A stretch of DNA of 64,000 nt. It comes from Babylonia areolata (Eukaryota > Mollusca > Gastropoda > Neogastropoda > Buccinidae). Positions 1 through 11,627 of the stretch are shown here, in pieces. A program made the position numbers and the translations under genes. The notes below the pieces were generated by a model. That model did not search any database. It was not told the origin of the DNA and saw nothing but the letters and a program-made list of their open reading frames with translations. The stretch spans positions 3,321,149 through 3,385,148 of the forward strand of contig NC_134899.1 of the NCBI RefSeq assembly GCF_041734735.1. The letters are read 5' to 3'. Numbering within the stretch: position 1 is the first letter of the stretch; each line of letters starts with the position of its first letter.

Positions 1-752
1 CCCCTCCTCCTTACCCTGTCCCGAGAGAGAAGGGGACAAGTGTGTGTGTGTGTGTGTGTGTATCGCAAAGCGCTTTCAACCACTGAGAGGGGAAAGACGG
101 GACGGCCAGCTGAAGAAAAGAATGTCTGTGTCTTTTCACTTTCCCCCCCTCCCTCTCCCCGCCCCTCCTCAGCCCCGCTCCAACAGTCCCATTCCCAGTG
201 GCAGTCCCCGCGAGGTGGTCAGTGGGCAACAGGTCGAAGTTGCGGTCCGAGCTTACTTGTTTTGATGCTTTCACAGCCGCACTGAGCTGTTTTTTGTTCC
301 GCCGGGCTGCCGAAAAAATGGGGGATAGACTATTGCTATTATTGAGGTTTGGTAGCCCTGTGTGTGTGTGTGTGTTTGTGTGTGCTGGATAGATAGAGCC
401 GGAAAAGGGTTAGTGCATGCGTGCGCGTTGTGATTGTGGTGCCGTGCATGCGCACGTATGTAGGCACGTGCACGTGAAAAGGAGTGGGGGATCCCGGCGG
501 TGTCATGTGTGTGTGTGTGTGTGTGTGTGTCGGTGTGCATTTTGTGTGTGTGTGTGTGTGTGCGCGCGCGCGCGGGTGCGTCAATATCACTGTGTGCGCG
601 CGCATGCGCACATGTATGTATGTGCGCCGGTGTGTTGTTCGACATAATTCAGTGTTTTTTGGTTTTGTTTTTCAAGTTTTGTTGTTGTTGTTTTTTTTAA
701 CATTTTCAACACTTGAACATTTTCTCAATGTACTGTGCTCATCCAGCTGCTG

Positions 753-793
<41 letters not shown>

Positions 794-1130
794 TAGATCT
801 ATATATATATATATAAAATTTATATGTGTGTCTTTCTTTAATGTGCATTGAGGGTTCTTGTTGTTATGGGCATGGATGGAGGCTATTGGGGAAGTTACTT
901 GTGCCCAGGAAGTACATATATCATTGCCAGTGCCAGTGACCTGTGCAGCCGCTGGCCTCTAAACAGCGAAGTCAGAAGATACCAATCCTCTTCCCTACAC
1001 ATGCAGCGGCCTAAATAAAATCTGTTATTATCATCCCTACTGTATAACCGAGCTCATCAGCTGCACCCGGAGTCGGTTTCAAGGTTCCGCCGGCACACTG
1101 AAAACCGTCAAATGACCAACTGAACATTGT
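1..1130. repeat. Microsatellite-rich stretch
   Basis: (GT)n at 40-62, 358-380, 505-530 and 543-560 with alternating GC, and A-run plus (AT)n at 754-816. The rest is unique sequence with no supported exon. The open frames here are products of the GT repeats. Confidence 0.85.
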
Positions 1131-1587
1131 TTTCAGAAAGAAAAGAAAGAAAGAAAGAAGAAGAACAAGAAGGAGGAGGAGGAAGAAAAAGAAAGAAGAG
1201 CCCGCAGCCTTTAAAACTTCCCTCTTTCCAAACTCAATCTACCTTCCCCCCCCCCCCCCCTGCCCCCCCGCTCTTCCTGGTCTACCGTTTCCTCAGCTTT
1301 CCGGAAATTCACACAGCTTGTAGTTTTCACACTGGTCGTTCAGCATTCGCAGTGAATCAGCCTGTCATGCAAGCGTGTACAGTAAAAATGACTTCCAAGT
1401 GTGAAAGCACTCTGGTGGTTTCAAGTGTCTCTGGACAATATCAAGCACTACATCAACTGCTTAATGATGATGGGTTGATAATGATGACGATGATAAATGA
1501 AGAAAAGAATAAGAAGAGAAAAAGAAAGAAAGAAAGAAAGAAAAGAAAGACAAAAAGACTGAATCATGAAAGAGACATCTGGAGTTT

Positions 1588-1686
<99 letters not shown>

Positions 1687-1755
1687 TGAAATTATGAAAA
1701 AGGCATCTGGAGTTTGTTCCCTCCCTCCCTCCCTCTCTCTCTCTCTCTCTCGATC
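1131..1755. repeat. Purine tract, poly-C, (CT)n(GT)n cluster
   Basis: AAAG/GAAGAA-rich at 1136-1200, C-run at 1245-1260, AAAG-rich at 1500-1555, (CT)n at 1590-1646 passing into (GT)n to 1680, CCCT/(CT)n at 1718-1751. It flanks FLYWCH exon B. No coding signal is supported. Confidence 0.85.
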
Positions 1756-1760
1756 CGTCA

Positions 1761-1946
1761 TCAGCGGTGACTGTGGTAGGGTTCCTCGCTGGTCAGCATG
1801 GTCAAGTGTGCATCTGTCCGGGTGATGATCCTGGCCTGGCACCCCTGCACCACGCACCGCCACGTTCTGTGGTGCTCCTGCGTCTCCTCTGCGCTGTACT
1901 TTTGGCCCTGGATGTGGAGAATCCTCCCCTCAGCCAAATATGTCAC
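1761..1946 (-). CDS. FLYWCH-type zinc finger exon B
   Basis: An open stretch of 61 codons follows the AG at atcgccag and ends with TGA just after the H-x-H. It encodes YLAEGRILHIQGQKYSAEE, then TWRCVVQGCQARIITR and PYHSHR: W-x-C, C, H-x-H as in FLYWCH fingers. The pyrimidine tract is poor, so the exact start is uncertain. It probably belongs to the same minus-strand gene as exon A, with one finger per exon, but the joining phase could not be fixed. (CT)n and (GT)n tracts lie immediately 3'. Confidence 0.7.
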   Translation of the reverse strand: MTYLAEGRILHIQGQKYSAEETQEHHRTWRCVVQGCQARIITRTDAHLTMLTSEEPYHSHR

Positions 1947-2084
1947 CTGGCGATAATTACGTACGACACGTGCGGGTGACTGACAGCAACACTGAATGCT
2001 TCAGTTTCAGTTTCAAGGGGGTGTCAAAGCGTGCGGGGCTGATTGCTAATACGCTACACCACATCAGCTGAGAAATATTTAAAA

Positions 2085-2524
2085 CAAGAGAGGCAAGGCC
2101 TTGAAGACTCACATGTGATAAATTAAGTCCCCTAGCATTAATTACAGAGTAATTTCCCTTTTTTACTATATGCACCAAAACGTTTGCAAAATAAATAAAA
2201 ATTCCATGCTTAGCAAAAGAAGTTCCTGTTTGAACAAAAAATGATAATAATGACTCCTCTTGTTGTGTCAGAATAAGAGGTCAAAGTGCCAAGTTTAGAG
2301 AATACAAAAAATATAAATATAACAGTAAATGCAGTTTGCATATAATTAGGCTTCTTTATTTATTTTTTTGTGCCCATTCCAGAGGTGCAATATTGTTTTA
2401 AACAAGATGACTGGAAAGAACTGAATTTTTCCTATTTTTATGCCAAATTTGGTGTCAACTGACAAAGTATTTGCAGAGAAAATGTCAATGTTAAAGTTTA
2501 CCACGGACACACACACAGACACAC

Positions 2525-2577
<53 letters not shown>

Positions 2578-2630
2578 CCGAACACCGGGTTAAAACATAG
2601 ACTCACTTTGTTTACACAAGTGAGTCAAAA
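2085..2630 (+). repeat. Dispersed repeat F, copy 1
   Basis: Nearly identical over its length to 24064-24568, with a (CA)n tract grown at 2525-2577. The left end carries gactcacatgtg; the right end forms a hairpin (GACTCACTT, loop, AAGTGAGTC) followed by A-runs. It has no coding capacity and looks like a non-autonomous transposon. Confidence 0.75.
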
Positions 2631-2839
2631 AAAGGGGGAAAAAACTGAGCAGATGCCTGACCCATATATAATCCCGACGCGCTGGGCAGGCTTTGAAAGC
2701 CTACCCCAGGTTTGTATAAGACAAGAACATAGAAATAATGAAAATCAACAAACAGTTAAGTAGATGAATTGTTAACATAAAAATTAGAGATACACAGAAA
2801 AAAGGCTGAATAAACATGAATAAGAAAATAAAATAGGCC

Positions 2840-2846
2840 ACATTCT

Positions 2847-2877
<31 letters not shown>

Positions 2878-2882
2878 GGGGG

Positions 2883-2925
<43 letters not shown>
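2840..2925. repeat. (CA)n and (GA)n
   Basis: (CA)n at 2847-2872 and (GA)n at 2884-2923, abutting SINE C. Confidence 0.9.
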
Positions 2926-2929
<4 letters not shown>

Positions 2930-2937
2930 AAAGTGCA

Positions 2938-3322
2938 GTTTCTGTTTCTCAAGGAGGCGTCACTGCGTTCGGACTCATCCACATACGCTACACCACATCT
3001 GCTAGGTAGATGTCTGACCAGCTGCATAACCCAACGCGCTTATTCAGGCCTTGAGTGCATGCTTATGTGTTTTTGTACTAGGTACCTATCAGAGTGGATT
3101 TCTTCTACAGAATTTTGCCAGAGGACAGCACTCAGCACAGAACGCCAACTGCGTGCTGCACACGGGACCTCGGTTTATCGTCTCATCCGAATGACTAGAC
3201 GCTCGGTTTGATTTTCCAGTCAAATTTGGTAGAAAGGGCGAGAGCGGGATTCGAACCCACACCCTCACGGCGGTCTCTATATTGACAGCTGAGACTCGTA
3301 ATCATTCTGCCACATTTTCCTC
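2938..3322 (-). mobile_element. SINE C, near full length
   Basis: The tRNA-like head is at the right end (B box read on minus: GGGTTCGAATCCC at about 3247-3259; A-box-like tggcagaatgattac). The body shares the central core with SINE A (cgtctagtcattcggatgag...cctcggt, read in reverse) and the tail ends at tctcaaggaggcgtcactgc. Confidence 0.75.
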
Positions 3323-3359
3323 TTGTGCAGCCATAACAGACATGGCATACAACTCACCC

Positions 3360-3528
3360 CCCACCCCTCTCTCTCTCTCTCTCTAATGGATATTTCATAA
3401 TTGTTTATCCTCATTTTGGCTGAGGACGTTGCACTGTTGACTGAACCAGTCATTGGCCAATAAACACAACTAAATAGTTTATGTTGTGCTGCTAATTCTC
3501 TCCACTTGAAGGGACACTTGCTGAAAAG

Positions 3529-3590
<62 letters not shown>
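3360..3590. repeat. (CT)n and (AT)n microsatellites
   Basis: (CT)n at 3367-3384 and about 58 bp of (AT)n at 3529-3586. Confidence 0.9.
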
Positions 3591-3654
3591 ATTGAGGAAT
3601 GGTGGATATTTGGGTTCGAGGGAATGGTGGATTATGATGGAGTTGCCATGCCCG

Positions 3655-4650
3655 TTGTAAATGCATATAAGTCTTGAAAAGACTTTTCAAGCAAAGCAAA
3701 ACACGCCGTGTTTGCCATAATATGCAACTATCAAGTTTAGGAAATCATTCTTTTGATGTGTATATCAACTTGTTTGACGCTCAAACTCAACCTATTGTAC
3801 AATACGATGCAGAAATTTTGGGTCTTGACAAAGCTGCAGTCCTTTCTGAGAAAGTTTACTTATTTGCCCCCCAAATATCTTGCAATACTGATCAATGCAA
3901 ACACCGAATGATCTGATGCATAGTGAGACAAGCAGATACCCAGTGATTTTGAATTCCATGATTAAGTCATTAGGCACTGGCTAGAATCAACACAGATGGA
4001 GCAATTGAAATTCCTGAAGAAAGCATGTGACATGTTATTTGACTTGCACGCCAGGGGCAAAGTAAGCCGGGTAACACAAATTAGAGGAAATCTTCACGAA
4101 CTTTGTTTTGGTTTGTTTGGTTGAATCATGGCGTAGAAGATAATTATTCTCAGATTTATATGTATGGTGTGTACAAGACTGGTTGATTGTAGATGACAAG
4201 AGTGGAATTACTGCGTTCATGAAAGTAAGATCAAAACTACAGACATTTTACTATATTAAATTGTTTTTCCAGATACTAATCAATGAATACGGACTGAAAT
4301 ATCTTTACTAATAAATAGTCACAATATTATTCTAGACATGGAATTTCTAATATTCATGTCCATCAATATCGTTATAAACAATACCGAGAAAGCCATGTCA
4401 TTATGTCTGTTGTGTAAAAACGCAACAGAAAATGAAGTTCATTTTGGGTTTCAATGTCCTGCCCTGACTTATATCAGAGACATGCTTATTCCCTAGAATA
4501 ATTATCGTGGACAAACATTTACATTCAGACCAATTCTGCTTATGGCATCAACTCAAGAGGATGTTAAAAAGCAGTTTACCTTGCACCGATGTAAAGCCCT
4601 AAGTTATGCTTCTGAATGAGCTCTTACCCATTTACAGCCCACCTTACTCT
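3655..4650 (+). mobile_element. LINE C-terminal fragment
   Basis: It encodes LFDAQTQPIVQYDAEILGLD and further on a zinc-knuckle-like CLLCKNATENEVHFGFQCPA, split between frames and with stops. The same family is seen at 13.7-14.8 kb and 56.6-57.8 kb. It is a decayed non-LTR element, 5' truncated. Confidence 0.7.
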
Positions 4651-4746
4651 GTTTGATCAAATGACATGCTATGATTTTCACCAATGTTCACCGTGACCTT
4701 ACACCTTCAAAAGTGGCCGTGGCCTGTCTTGAACAATTTACATATC

Positions 4747-4749
<3 letters not shown>

Positions 4750-4810
<61 letters not shown>

Positions 4811-4812
4811 GT
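4750..4812. repeat. (CT)n microsatellite
   Basis: About 60 bp of CT dinucleotides. Downstream to 5110 is an ATTT-rich stretch (4890-4935) and unique sequence without an exon. Confidence 0.9.
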
Positions 4813-5110
4813 GAGAGAGAACAGAAGTGGCCTCTAACTGCTGTCTTTGAAGGGTTTACATCGTCCACCATCTTTCTCCACCCACTTTTATTTTTATTTA
4901 TTTTATTTATTCATTTATTTATTTATTCATTCTTTTGCTATTTGCGGAGTTATTTCAAAATAACGGAAGGACGATATTTGGTCGTCGCGTGCACCCGTTT
5001 TCCGCCGCTACCATGTTGTACGAATTGTATGTACATGACTAAATAACTTAACGCATAAATCATCATACACAAATGTCTCTGTACGTGTTCGTAAAGCGCT
5101 TAATCGAAGA

Positions 5111-5417
5111 TTATGTGTCAATTACCAAACAAACAAACAAAAACAACCCACCCCCCACCCACCCCACAAAAAGGAAAAAAAAGGAATCCAAAAAGGTGGG
5201 CTGGTGACTGTGTTTCCCTTTCATGTCGGAGATGACGATGTTTTTGCCCGGGGTGAAGGGTGGCAAGGGGGTGCAGAAGGTGACCGGACACCCAGACAAC
5301 TTGTGCTGAATGCACTGCCACACCTGCCTCCCTCCTGACCGTGCGGACGAGCAGAACCGGAAGCCATCCACCTTCAGTCCCACGTGGTCGTCTAGGGTTG
5401 CGTACTCCTGCACCTCA
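5111..5417 (-). CDS. FLYWCH-type zinc finger exon A
   Basis: The acceptor ctttctgcag is followed by an open frame with YATLDDHVGLKVDGFRFCSS, VWQCIQHKLSGCPVTFC and KGKHSHQP. This fits the FLYWCH zinc finger: an aromatic start, W-x-C, a second Cys and a final H-x-H. FLYWCH fingers bind DNA or proteins and are found in nuclear regulators and in transposon-derived genes. The domain spans about 5204-5395. After H-S-H the frame runs through low-complexity sequence to a stop at 5111, so either this is the last exon or the donor was missed. The exon is the left neighbour of a 20-bp minisatellite that begins a few bases from its acceptor. Confidence 0.7.
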
Positions 5418-5423
5418 CTGCAG

Positions 5424-6152
5424 AAAGACATCCAGGGAAAAACAAAAACATCCAGGGGAAAACAAAAACATCCAGGGAAAATCAAAAACATCCAGGGAAA
5501 ATCAAAAACATCCAGGGAAAAACAAACACATCCCAGAGGGAAAATCAAAAACATCCAGGGAAAAACAAACACATCCAGGGAAAATCAAAAACATCCAGGG
5601 AAAAACAAAAACATCCAGGGGAAAACAAAAACATCCAGGGAAAATCAAAAACATCCAGGGAAAAACAAACACATCCAGGGAAAAACAAACACATCCAGGG
5701 AAAATCAAAAACATCCAGGGAAAAACAAACACATCCAGGGAAAAATAAACACATCCAGGGAAAATCAAAAACATCCAGGGAAAAACAAACACATCCAGGG
5801 AAAATCAAAAACATCCAGGGAAAAACAAACACATCCAGGGAAAAACAAAAACATCCAGGGAAAATCAAACACATCCAGGGAAAATCAAACACATCCACGG
5901 AAAAACAAACACATCCAGGGAAAAACAAAAACATCAAAGGAAAATCAAAAACATCCAGGGAAAAACAAAAACATCCAGGGAAAATCAAAAACATCCAGGG
6001 AAAAACAAAAACATCCAGGGAAAATCAAAAACATCCAGGGAAAATCAAAAACATCCAGGGAAAATCAAAAACATCCAGGGAAAATCAAAAACATCCAGGG
6101 AAAATCAAAAACATCCAGGGAAAAACAAACACATCCAGGGAAAATCAAAAAC
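5424..6152. repeat. 20-bp minisatellite at a splice acceptor
   Basis: About 36 units alternating aaaaacatccagggaaaatc and aacaaacacatccagggaaa. On the minus (transcript) strand it is U-rich and has no AG between 5420 and 6166. The long open frames here come from the repeat and are not genes. Confidence 0.9.
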
Positions 6153-6274
6153 AAACAACAACAACACTGAACAAAAGCTGAAAAAACTCCTCCACATTAA
6201 GGTTTAAAAAGTTAAAAGGTCTCACAGCCTTACACAGCCGTCAGGGCAGGATCTATTTTTTCTCAGCGTGGGCT

Positions 6275-6645
6275 GTCAGTCCCACGTTCACTCGCATGGA
6301 CGAATGGGCTTTTACGTGTATGACCATTTGTACCGCCATATGGGCAGTAATACTCCGTTTTCGGGGGTGGGTGGGTGCATGCCGGGTATGTTCTTGTTTC
6401 CATAACCCACAGGCCGATTGCTGACATGTATTACGGGATCTTTAACGTGCGAATTTCATCTTCTGCATGGGCATACGTACGAAGGGGGTTCAGGCACTAG
6501 CAGGTATGCACATCTGTTGACCTGGGAGATCGGGAAAAAAACCCTCCCCCCTTTAACCACCAGGCGCTGTGACGGGGATTCGAAGCCCGGACCCTCATGT
6601 TGAAAGTCCAACGCTTTAACCACTCAGCTGGTGCGCCCGTCGTCC
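6275..6645 (-). mobile_element. SINE B
   Basis: The head at the right end reads on minus as ccagctgagtggttaaagcg with B box GGCTTCGAATCCC. The body contains the ggtcaacagatgtgca, aggcactagcagg and gaaacaagaacat segments found in the other B copies. A short piece resembling SINE D's tail lies at 6190-6250. Confidence 0.75.
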
Positions 6646-6730
6646 AGGCAGTGAATTAGTATCCACTGTGTCGAAAACAAACTATATCTTATGTCATGTG
6701 TAGTCACCGTACGGCACTCTAAATGCATAC

Positions 6731-6922
6731 CTACAAAATATGCCAAGGTTGATGGCCAGCCACAACACCAATCACTGCTGATATAACTGTCTTTGGACTG
6801 AAGCCATAGAAACTGTACAGCAGTTCTCCTATTGGTGATCCTTCATTAGCAAAGAAGAGTCCAAACCAGAAAATTAATCCTCTCAAGAGTAGCAATAACA
6901 CCAGCACTGTCCGGAAAGAAAC
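6731..6922 (-). other. Hydrophobic 64-codon open segment, possible exon
   Basis: On the minus strand the acceptor cctttcatgtag opens a frame with two hydrophobic runs (TVLVLLLLLRGLIFWFGLFF and TVISAVIGVVAG), ending at TAG directly before a donor-like gtatgc. It could be a terminal exon of a membrane protein or a chance frame. The pyrimidine tract falls inside an old LINE fragment, which lowers confidence. The family was not recognised. Confidence 0.25.
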
Positions 6923-6929
6923 CTACATG

Positions 6930-7190
6930 AAAGGACGGAAAACATCTCCATGAAATACAAGGTCAGACTCCTGTTCCATCTCCTTGTTGCATACTACTAG
7001 ACACGGACCCTCAAGGCAGATTTGGAAAGAGGACCCAAGCCACAGAAATGCCGTGTTAACGCAAGATACTAAACATCACATACACTGATCATACCAATGA
7101 ACAAGAACGCCAAGCCATCGAACAGCTCCGCACTGGACCTTTTCCCCCCACCATAATGCGGTCAGCCTGTCACATTCAAACCGAATATCA
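6930..7190 (+). mobile_element. Old LINE fragment (post-RT region)
   Basis: Frame-broken remnants such as ENISMKYKVRLL, TRTLKADLER and YTDHITNE-like segments match the region after the RT domain in many non-LTR elements. Very decayed. Confidence 0.45.
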
Positions 7191-7339
7191 AGACATATAC
7201 GTACGTCCGACCAGCACAGCCCTAACCTTCGGTTCCCGGAACTGAGGAGCAGTTCTGTCCCGCAACACAAACTGGTGACTGTAGGTTGAATTTTTCATTT
7301 TCGCATTTGAATGATATTCAAAAACAAATAATCAGGTTC

Positions 7340-8290
7340 AGGTTCAGGTTAGGGGCGATGCCAAACATCGTAGCCTTGCGCCTTTATATGCCCGGTCGGT
7401 TTTCCTTGTGTTTTTTGGCTAAGTTGTTACTTTTTTGGTCAGGTACTCCCAAGCCCAGGCTTACCTTTCACATCAAAGTCAAACATTGTTTTCTTTATGA
7501 TATCGTGGTCATCAATAATCTTTTGAAAGGCATTCATCTATGGTGCATGTTTGATTTCTGGGGTTAGTCTATTCCAACTGTTAGTTACTCTAACTAAAAA
7601 CATATTTTCTAATGTTGCTACTATAATGCTGCTTCTGAATTTTGTCGGTACTGTTATGGGTGACAATGTTAGTTTATGGATTAATAAAGAAACATGCTTT
7701 GTCAATGTCATCAACATTGTTATATATTTTATACGCATCTGAGATGCTTACATACTGGTTTCTGTCATGTAAAAGTCTTCTATCCGACCAAGTAAATTAC
7801 CTCTTACATCATAGCCCTTCATTTTGTGTATCAGTCGTTTATGTGGAACCTTATCAAAGGCCTTTTGAAGGTCTAGGTATACAATGTCAATAGGCGTATT
7901 GATGTTTATCATAATCATTCAGTCTTGAATAGTATTTAATAATTGTGTAACACAAGACCTTTCAGATGTAAATCCACACTGGCAATTTGATAAAAGATTA
8001 TTCTCAATTAAAAGCTTATTCAGCCTATCTCTGATAATACCTTCGCAAGTTTTACATACCACAGATGTAAGACTAACTGGTCTGTAGTTACTTGGTTCGT
8101 TCTTATTACATTTTTTGCAAAATAGGTTTGACCTCTGCTAGTTTCCAGCTGTCTGGTACCTTTCCTTCCTTCAAACTTTAATCAAAATAAGAATTTCAAA
8201 GGGAAAGAAAGAGCATCCCTTGTCTGCTTTGAAACCCTGGGGTGTACTCCATCTGGACCTGGTGACTTAGAGACGTTTAAACAAGCCATA
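7340..8290 (-). mobile_element. LINE reverse transcriptase fragment with internal deletion
   Basis: It encodes IDIVYLDLQKAFDKVPHKRL (RT motif), CGFTSERSCVTQLLNTIQD and, after a jump, VRVTNSWNRLTPEIKHAP from the C-terminal end. The middle of the RT domain, including the catalytic YxDD box, is absent. Jockey/CR1-like by motif. Confidence 0.75.
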
Positions 8291-8560
8291 ATATGAATTA
8301 AATAGATGCACGCCTGAAGAACATGTGCTTCGTAAAAGGTGAGTCGTTAATTTAACAAGAGAAACAACTGATAATGGATGTAAAAACATCAATTTTTCCA
8401 GTGAGTGTTGATGATACTTTCATATAAACAGACAAGGCATTCTGTTTCGGGTCCACGACTGATCAGTTTGTTGGTCATTCTTGTCGCCAACAGAGGGGAG
8501 TTTGCCGTTAGATTTTGTGTATGTGAATCCGCCTTGCCGTTGCCTGACTGTTAGAACCGT
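8290..8560. other. Unassigned unique sequence
   Basis: AT-rich, no open frame, repeat or splice-bounded exon recognised. Confidence 0.5.
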
Positions 8561-8597
8561 GCAGTGGATGGAGGGTGGCACATGGTGAGGTCATCGA

Positions 8598-9116
8598 CCA
8601 AACTCAGCACTTTCAGTTTCTCAAGGAGGCGAGGCATCACTGCGTTCGGACTAATCCATAATACACTCCACCATGCACATTTCTTCCCTTCCACTCGCTC
8701 TGTGACTGAGTGAACAACATGCCTTGTTGTGAACACGGCTCGTTCCGTATTGAGGGAAACAATTGTGGATATCGCCCTCCACCACATCTAGATACTTGCC
8801 AGATGCCTGACCAGCAGCATAACCCAACGCGCTCAGTCTGGCCTTGAGTACGTGCATATAACATCTTTGCGAGTGGACTTCTAGAATTTTGCCTGAGGAC
8901 AACACTCCGGCATTACATGGGTTTCTTTTTTAGTGCGTCAAGTGCGTGCTGCACCCGATACCTCGGTTTTACCGTCTCATCCAAATGACTAGACGCTGTT
9001 TGATTTTCCAGTCGAACTTGGGGAGAAAGGGTGAGAGCGGGATTTGAACCCAGACCCTCACGGACTCTGGCATCATTGGCAGATGAGCGTCTTAACCATT
9101 GTGCCACCTTCCCCCA
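8598..9116 (-). mobile_element. SINE C with a ~110-bp insertion
   Basis: Same order as the copy at 2938-3322. The head near 9040-9113 carries a B box (gggatttgaacccag on plus). About 8668-8785 is extra sequence not present in other C copies. Confidence 0.7.
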
Positions 9117-9330
9117 ACTAAACAGCTTAAAGACAATGCTACAATTAATTGAGGTGTAACCTTACCTCATTTTTGCCGAAAATGAATGTCTTGTACAAAA
9201 ACAATATTTTCTTCTTCACTGACCACGATGTCCGCGCGAAGAAAAATAGTTTGTCAGTGAACAAACATCAACAGACGATGAGTGAAGACAACTTATGGAC
9301 AGTGTGAGAGCAACTCAACACGAGTTCAGT

Positions 9331-9401
9331 TCATCCACCGATGGTCACGTGCAGTTCGAGTTTCTCCTGCTGTCGCAGCTCAGCCAAGCTGCTGATAGTG
9401 A
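9331..9401 (-). CDS. Candidate 3' terminal exon (tentative)
   Basis: After the acceptor catgtttcag, two bases and 23 codons end in TGA (TISSLAELRQQEKLELHVT then IGG-stop). The phase fits exon 19, so it could close the vWA-WWE gene across a 15-kb intron, or belong to another gene. The pyrimidine tract is poor, and a phase match alone has a one-in-three chance. Confidence 0.25.
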
Positions 9402-9507
9402 CTGAAACATGATCACCCACAAATATGGTTTTTTGTTTCATTTCAACAATTGTCAATCTTTATTGTTGCCGGAAACAACCTTATATATATAGCTTGTAAT
9501 GGTATGG

Positions 9508-9517
9508 CTGTGTGTGT

Positions 9518-9553
<36 letters not shown>

Positions 9554-9603
9554 CAACTCTGTTGCCGCTGAATTCAGTCAAATTATTGACTTTGGATGGA
9601 ACG

Positions 9604-9654
<51 letters not shown>

Positions 9655-9712
9655 ATATGTTTGTGTGTGCGTTCTAGCGTGCGTGCCTGTGTGCGTGTGT
9701 GTGTGCATGAGT
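9508..9712. repeat. (GT)n microsatellites
   Basis: Two main GT runs (9510-9552 and 9607-9650), then a GTGC-rich stretch. Non-coding. Confidence 0.9.
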
Positions 9713-9909
9713 GACAATGTAATGAACATCACGGAAGTGACTCGGCAGCAGAGCAGGCTGTCTTGCAGTTCGTGACCTCATCATATCGACAACTGCCAGA
9801 AAACTGCTGGCGTTGGGGGGTGGAGGGGGTGTATGCCAGAACAAATGATGAATGGGTCGGGGAGCATGATTTTAAAATACTCAGTTAAAAGTATTGATGC
9901 GAAACGTCA

Positions 9910-10185
9910 GTAACACGTGTGAAGAAAAACAACACACACACACAAACAAAGCCCTAAACAAACAACAGCAATAAACAACAAAACAAATAAACAAACAACA
10001 ACAACAAAGAACGAACAAACAAAAAACAACAAACAAATCAACAACAACCAAAAAACAAAAATAAAAACAAAACAAAACGGACGGAAAGAAAAGGATTTTC
10101 TCTGAAAATCAACTTCGATAGTTAAATAAATATTCGTGCAGAAATGAGAAAGGAATCAAACAAGAAAGAAAGAAAGGAAGGAAGG
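9910..10185. repeat. CAA/CAAA-rich and GAAAG-rich low-complexity stretch
   Basis: AAC/AAAC repeats to 10078, then GAAA/GGAA repeats near 10160-10190, leading into the SINE A 3' end. Confidence 0.8.
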
Positions 10186-10195
10186 AAGAAATAAA

Positions 10196-11290
10196 AGGGT
10201 GGCAATGTACGACGGCGACTGAAGCGCTCTCCCGGAGGACAGAAGCCCAATTTCATACACAGGAATGTGTCTTGACCAAAAGGAAATAGCAGCCCAATTC
10301 CATACACAGGAATGTGTCGTGACCAAAAGGAAATAGCAGCCCAATTCCACACACAGGAATGTGTCGTGACCAAAAGGAAATAGCAGACCAATTCAATACA
10401 CAGGAATGTGTCGTGACCAAAAGGAAATAGCAGACCAATTCAATACACAGGAATGTGTCGTGACCAATAGGAAATAGCAGCCCAATTCCATACACAGGAA
10501 TGTGTCGTGACCAATAGGAAATAGCAGCCCAATTCCATACACAGGAATGTGTCTTGACCAAAAGGAAATAGCAGCCCAATTCCATACACAGGAATGTGTC
10601 GTGACCAAAAGGAAATAGCAGCCTAATTCCATACACAGGAATGTGTCGTGACCAAAAGGAAATAGCAGCCTAATTCCATACACAGGAATGTGTCGTGACC
10701 AAAAGGAAATAGCAGCCTAATTCCATACACAGGAATGTGTCGTGACCAAAAGGAAATAGCAGACCAATTCCATACACAGGAATGTGTCGTGACCAAAAGG
10801 AAATAGCAGCCTAATTCAATACACAGGAATGTGTCGTGACCAAAAGGAAATAGCAGACCAATTCCATACACAGGAATGTGTCGTGACCAAAAGGAAATAG
10901 CAGACCAATTCCATACACAGGAATGTGTCGTGACCAAAAGGAAATAGCAGCCTAATTCAATACACAGGAATGTGTCGTGACCAAAAGGAAATAGCAGACC
11001 AATTCCATACACAGGAATGTGTCGTGACCAAAAGGAAATAGCAGACCAATTCAATACACAGGAATGTGTCGTGACCAAAAGGAAATAGCAGCCCAATTCC
11101 ATACACAGGAATGTGTCGTGACCAAAAGGAAATAGCAGCCCAATTCCACACACAGGAATGTGTCGTGACCAACAGGAAATAGCTGCCCAATTCCATACAC
11201 AGGAATGTGTCGTGACCAAAAGGAAATAGCTGCCCAATTCCATGCACAGGAATCTGTCGTGACCAACAGGAAATAGTGGCTCGATTTTCA
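10196..11290 (+). repeat. 47-bp minisatellite grown from a SINE A 3' end
   Basis: The left 60 bp (gggtggcaatgtacgacggc...ctctcccggagg) is the SINE A tail region. The sequence that follows in SINE A (gcccgaatttcacacagaga...gttgtgac) is then repeated about 22 times as a 47-bp unit (gcccaattccatacacagga...gtcgtgacc). Because 47 is not a multiple of 3, all frames stay open by chance. Confidence 0.88.
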
Positions 11291-11627
11291 TAGGAATCCG
11301 ATGTGACAAAAAGTAAAATAGCAACACATTTTCTTTTTCTTGAAATCATGAAAATGAAACAGCTTATGACATTGAACTCTATCCGTGCCTCTTGTCTCCC
11401 ACAAACACTGGCACACAGAGAAACACACTAACAAAAAGAGATTATCAAAATGAAAAATTATTCATTTTTGAGCGTAGAAGAAAAGCAGGTGCATGCTTTT
11501 CCCCAGTCATTCCCCTTAATAAATTATACATGGCAAAATCTTGTCACATTTGAAGTGAACCACGCACATCCTCACACACGCGTGTACAAGCATGTGAGTG
11601 CATGCTGACCACACCACCACCGGTACA

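Noticed and set aside
5310-6170. 286-codon frame with KHPGKNKHIQ repeats
   Set aside because: Product of the 20-bp minisatellite, antisense to the FLYWCH exon.
9715-9790. Alternative exon downstream of exon 19 (VDMMRSRTARQPALLPSH)
   Set aside because: It fits in phase but runs into a CA/GT microsatellite without a donor and has no family match.
10122-11349. Frames with CVWNWAAISFWSRHIP repeats
   Set aside because: Product of the 47-bp SINE-derived array; all three minus frames show the same kind of repeat.
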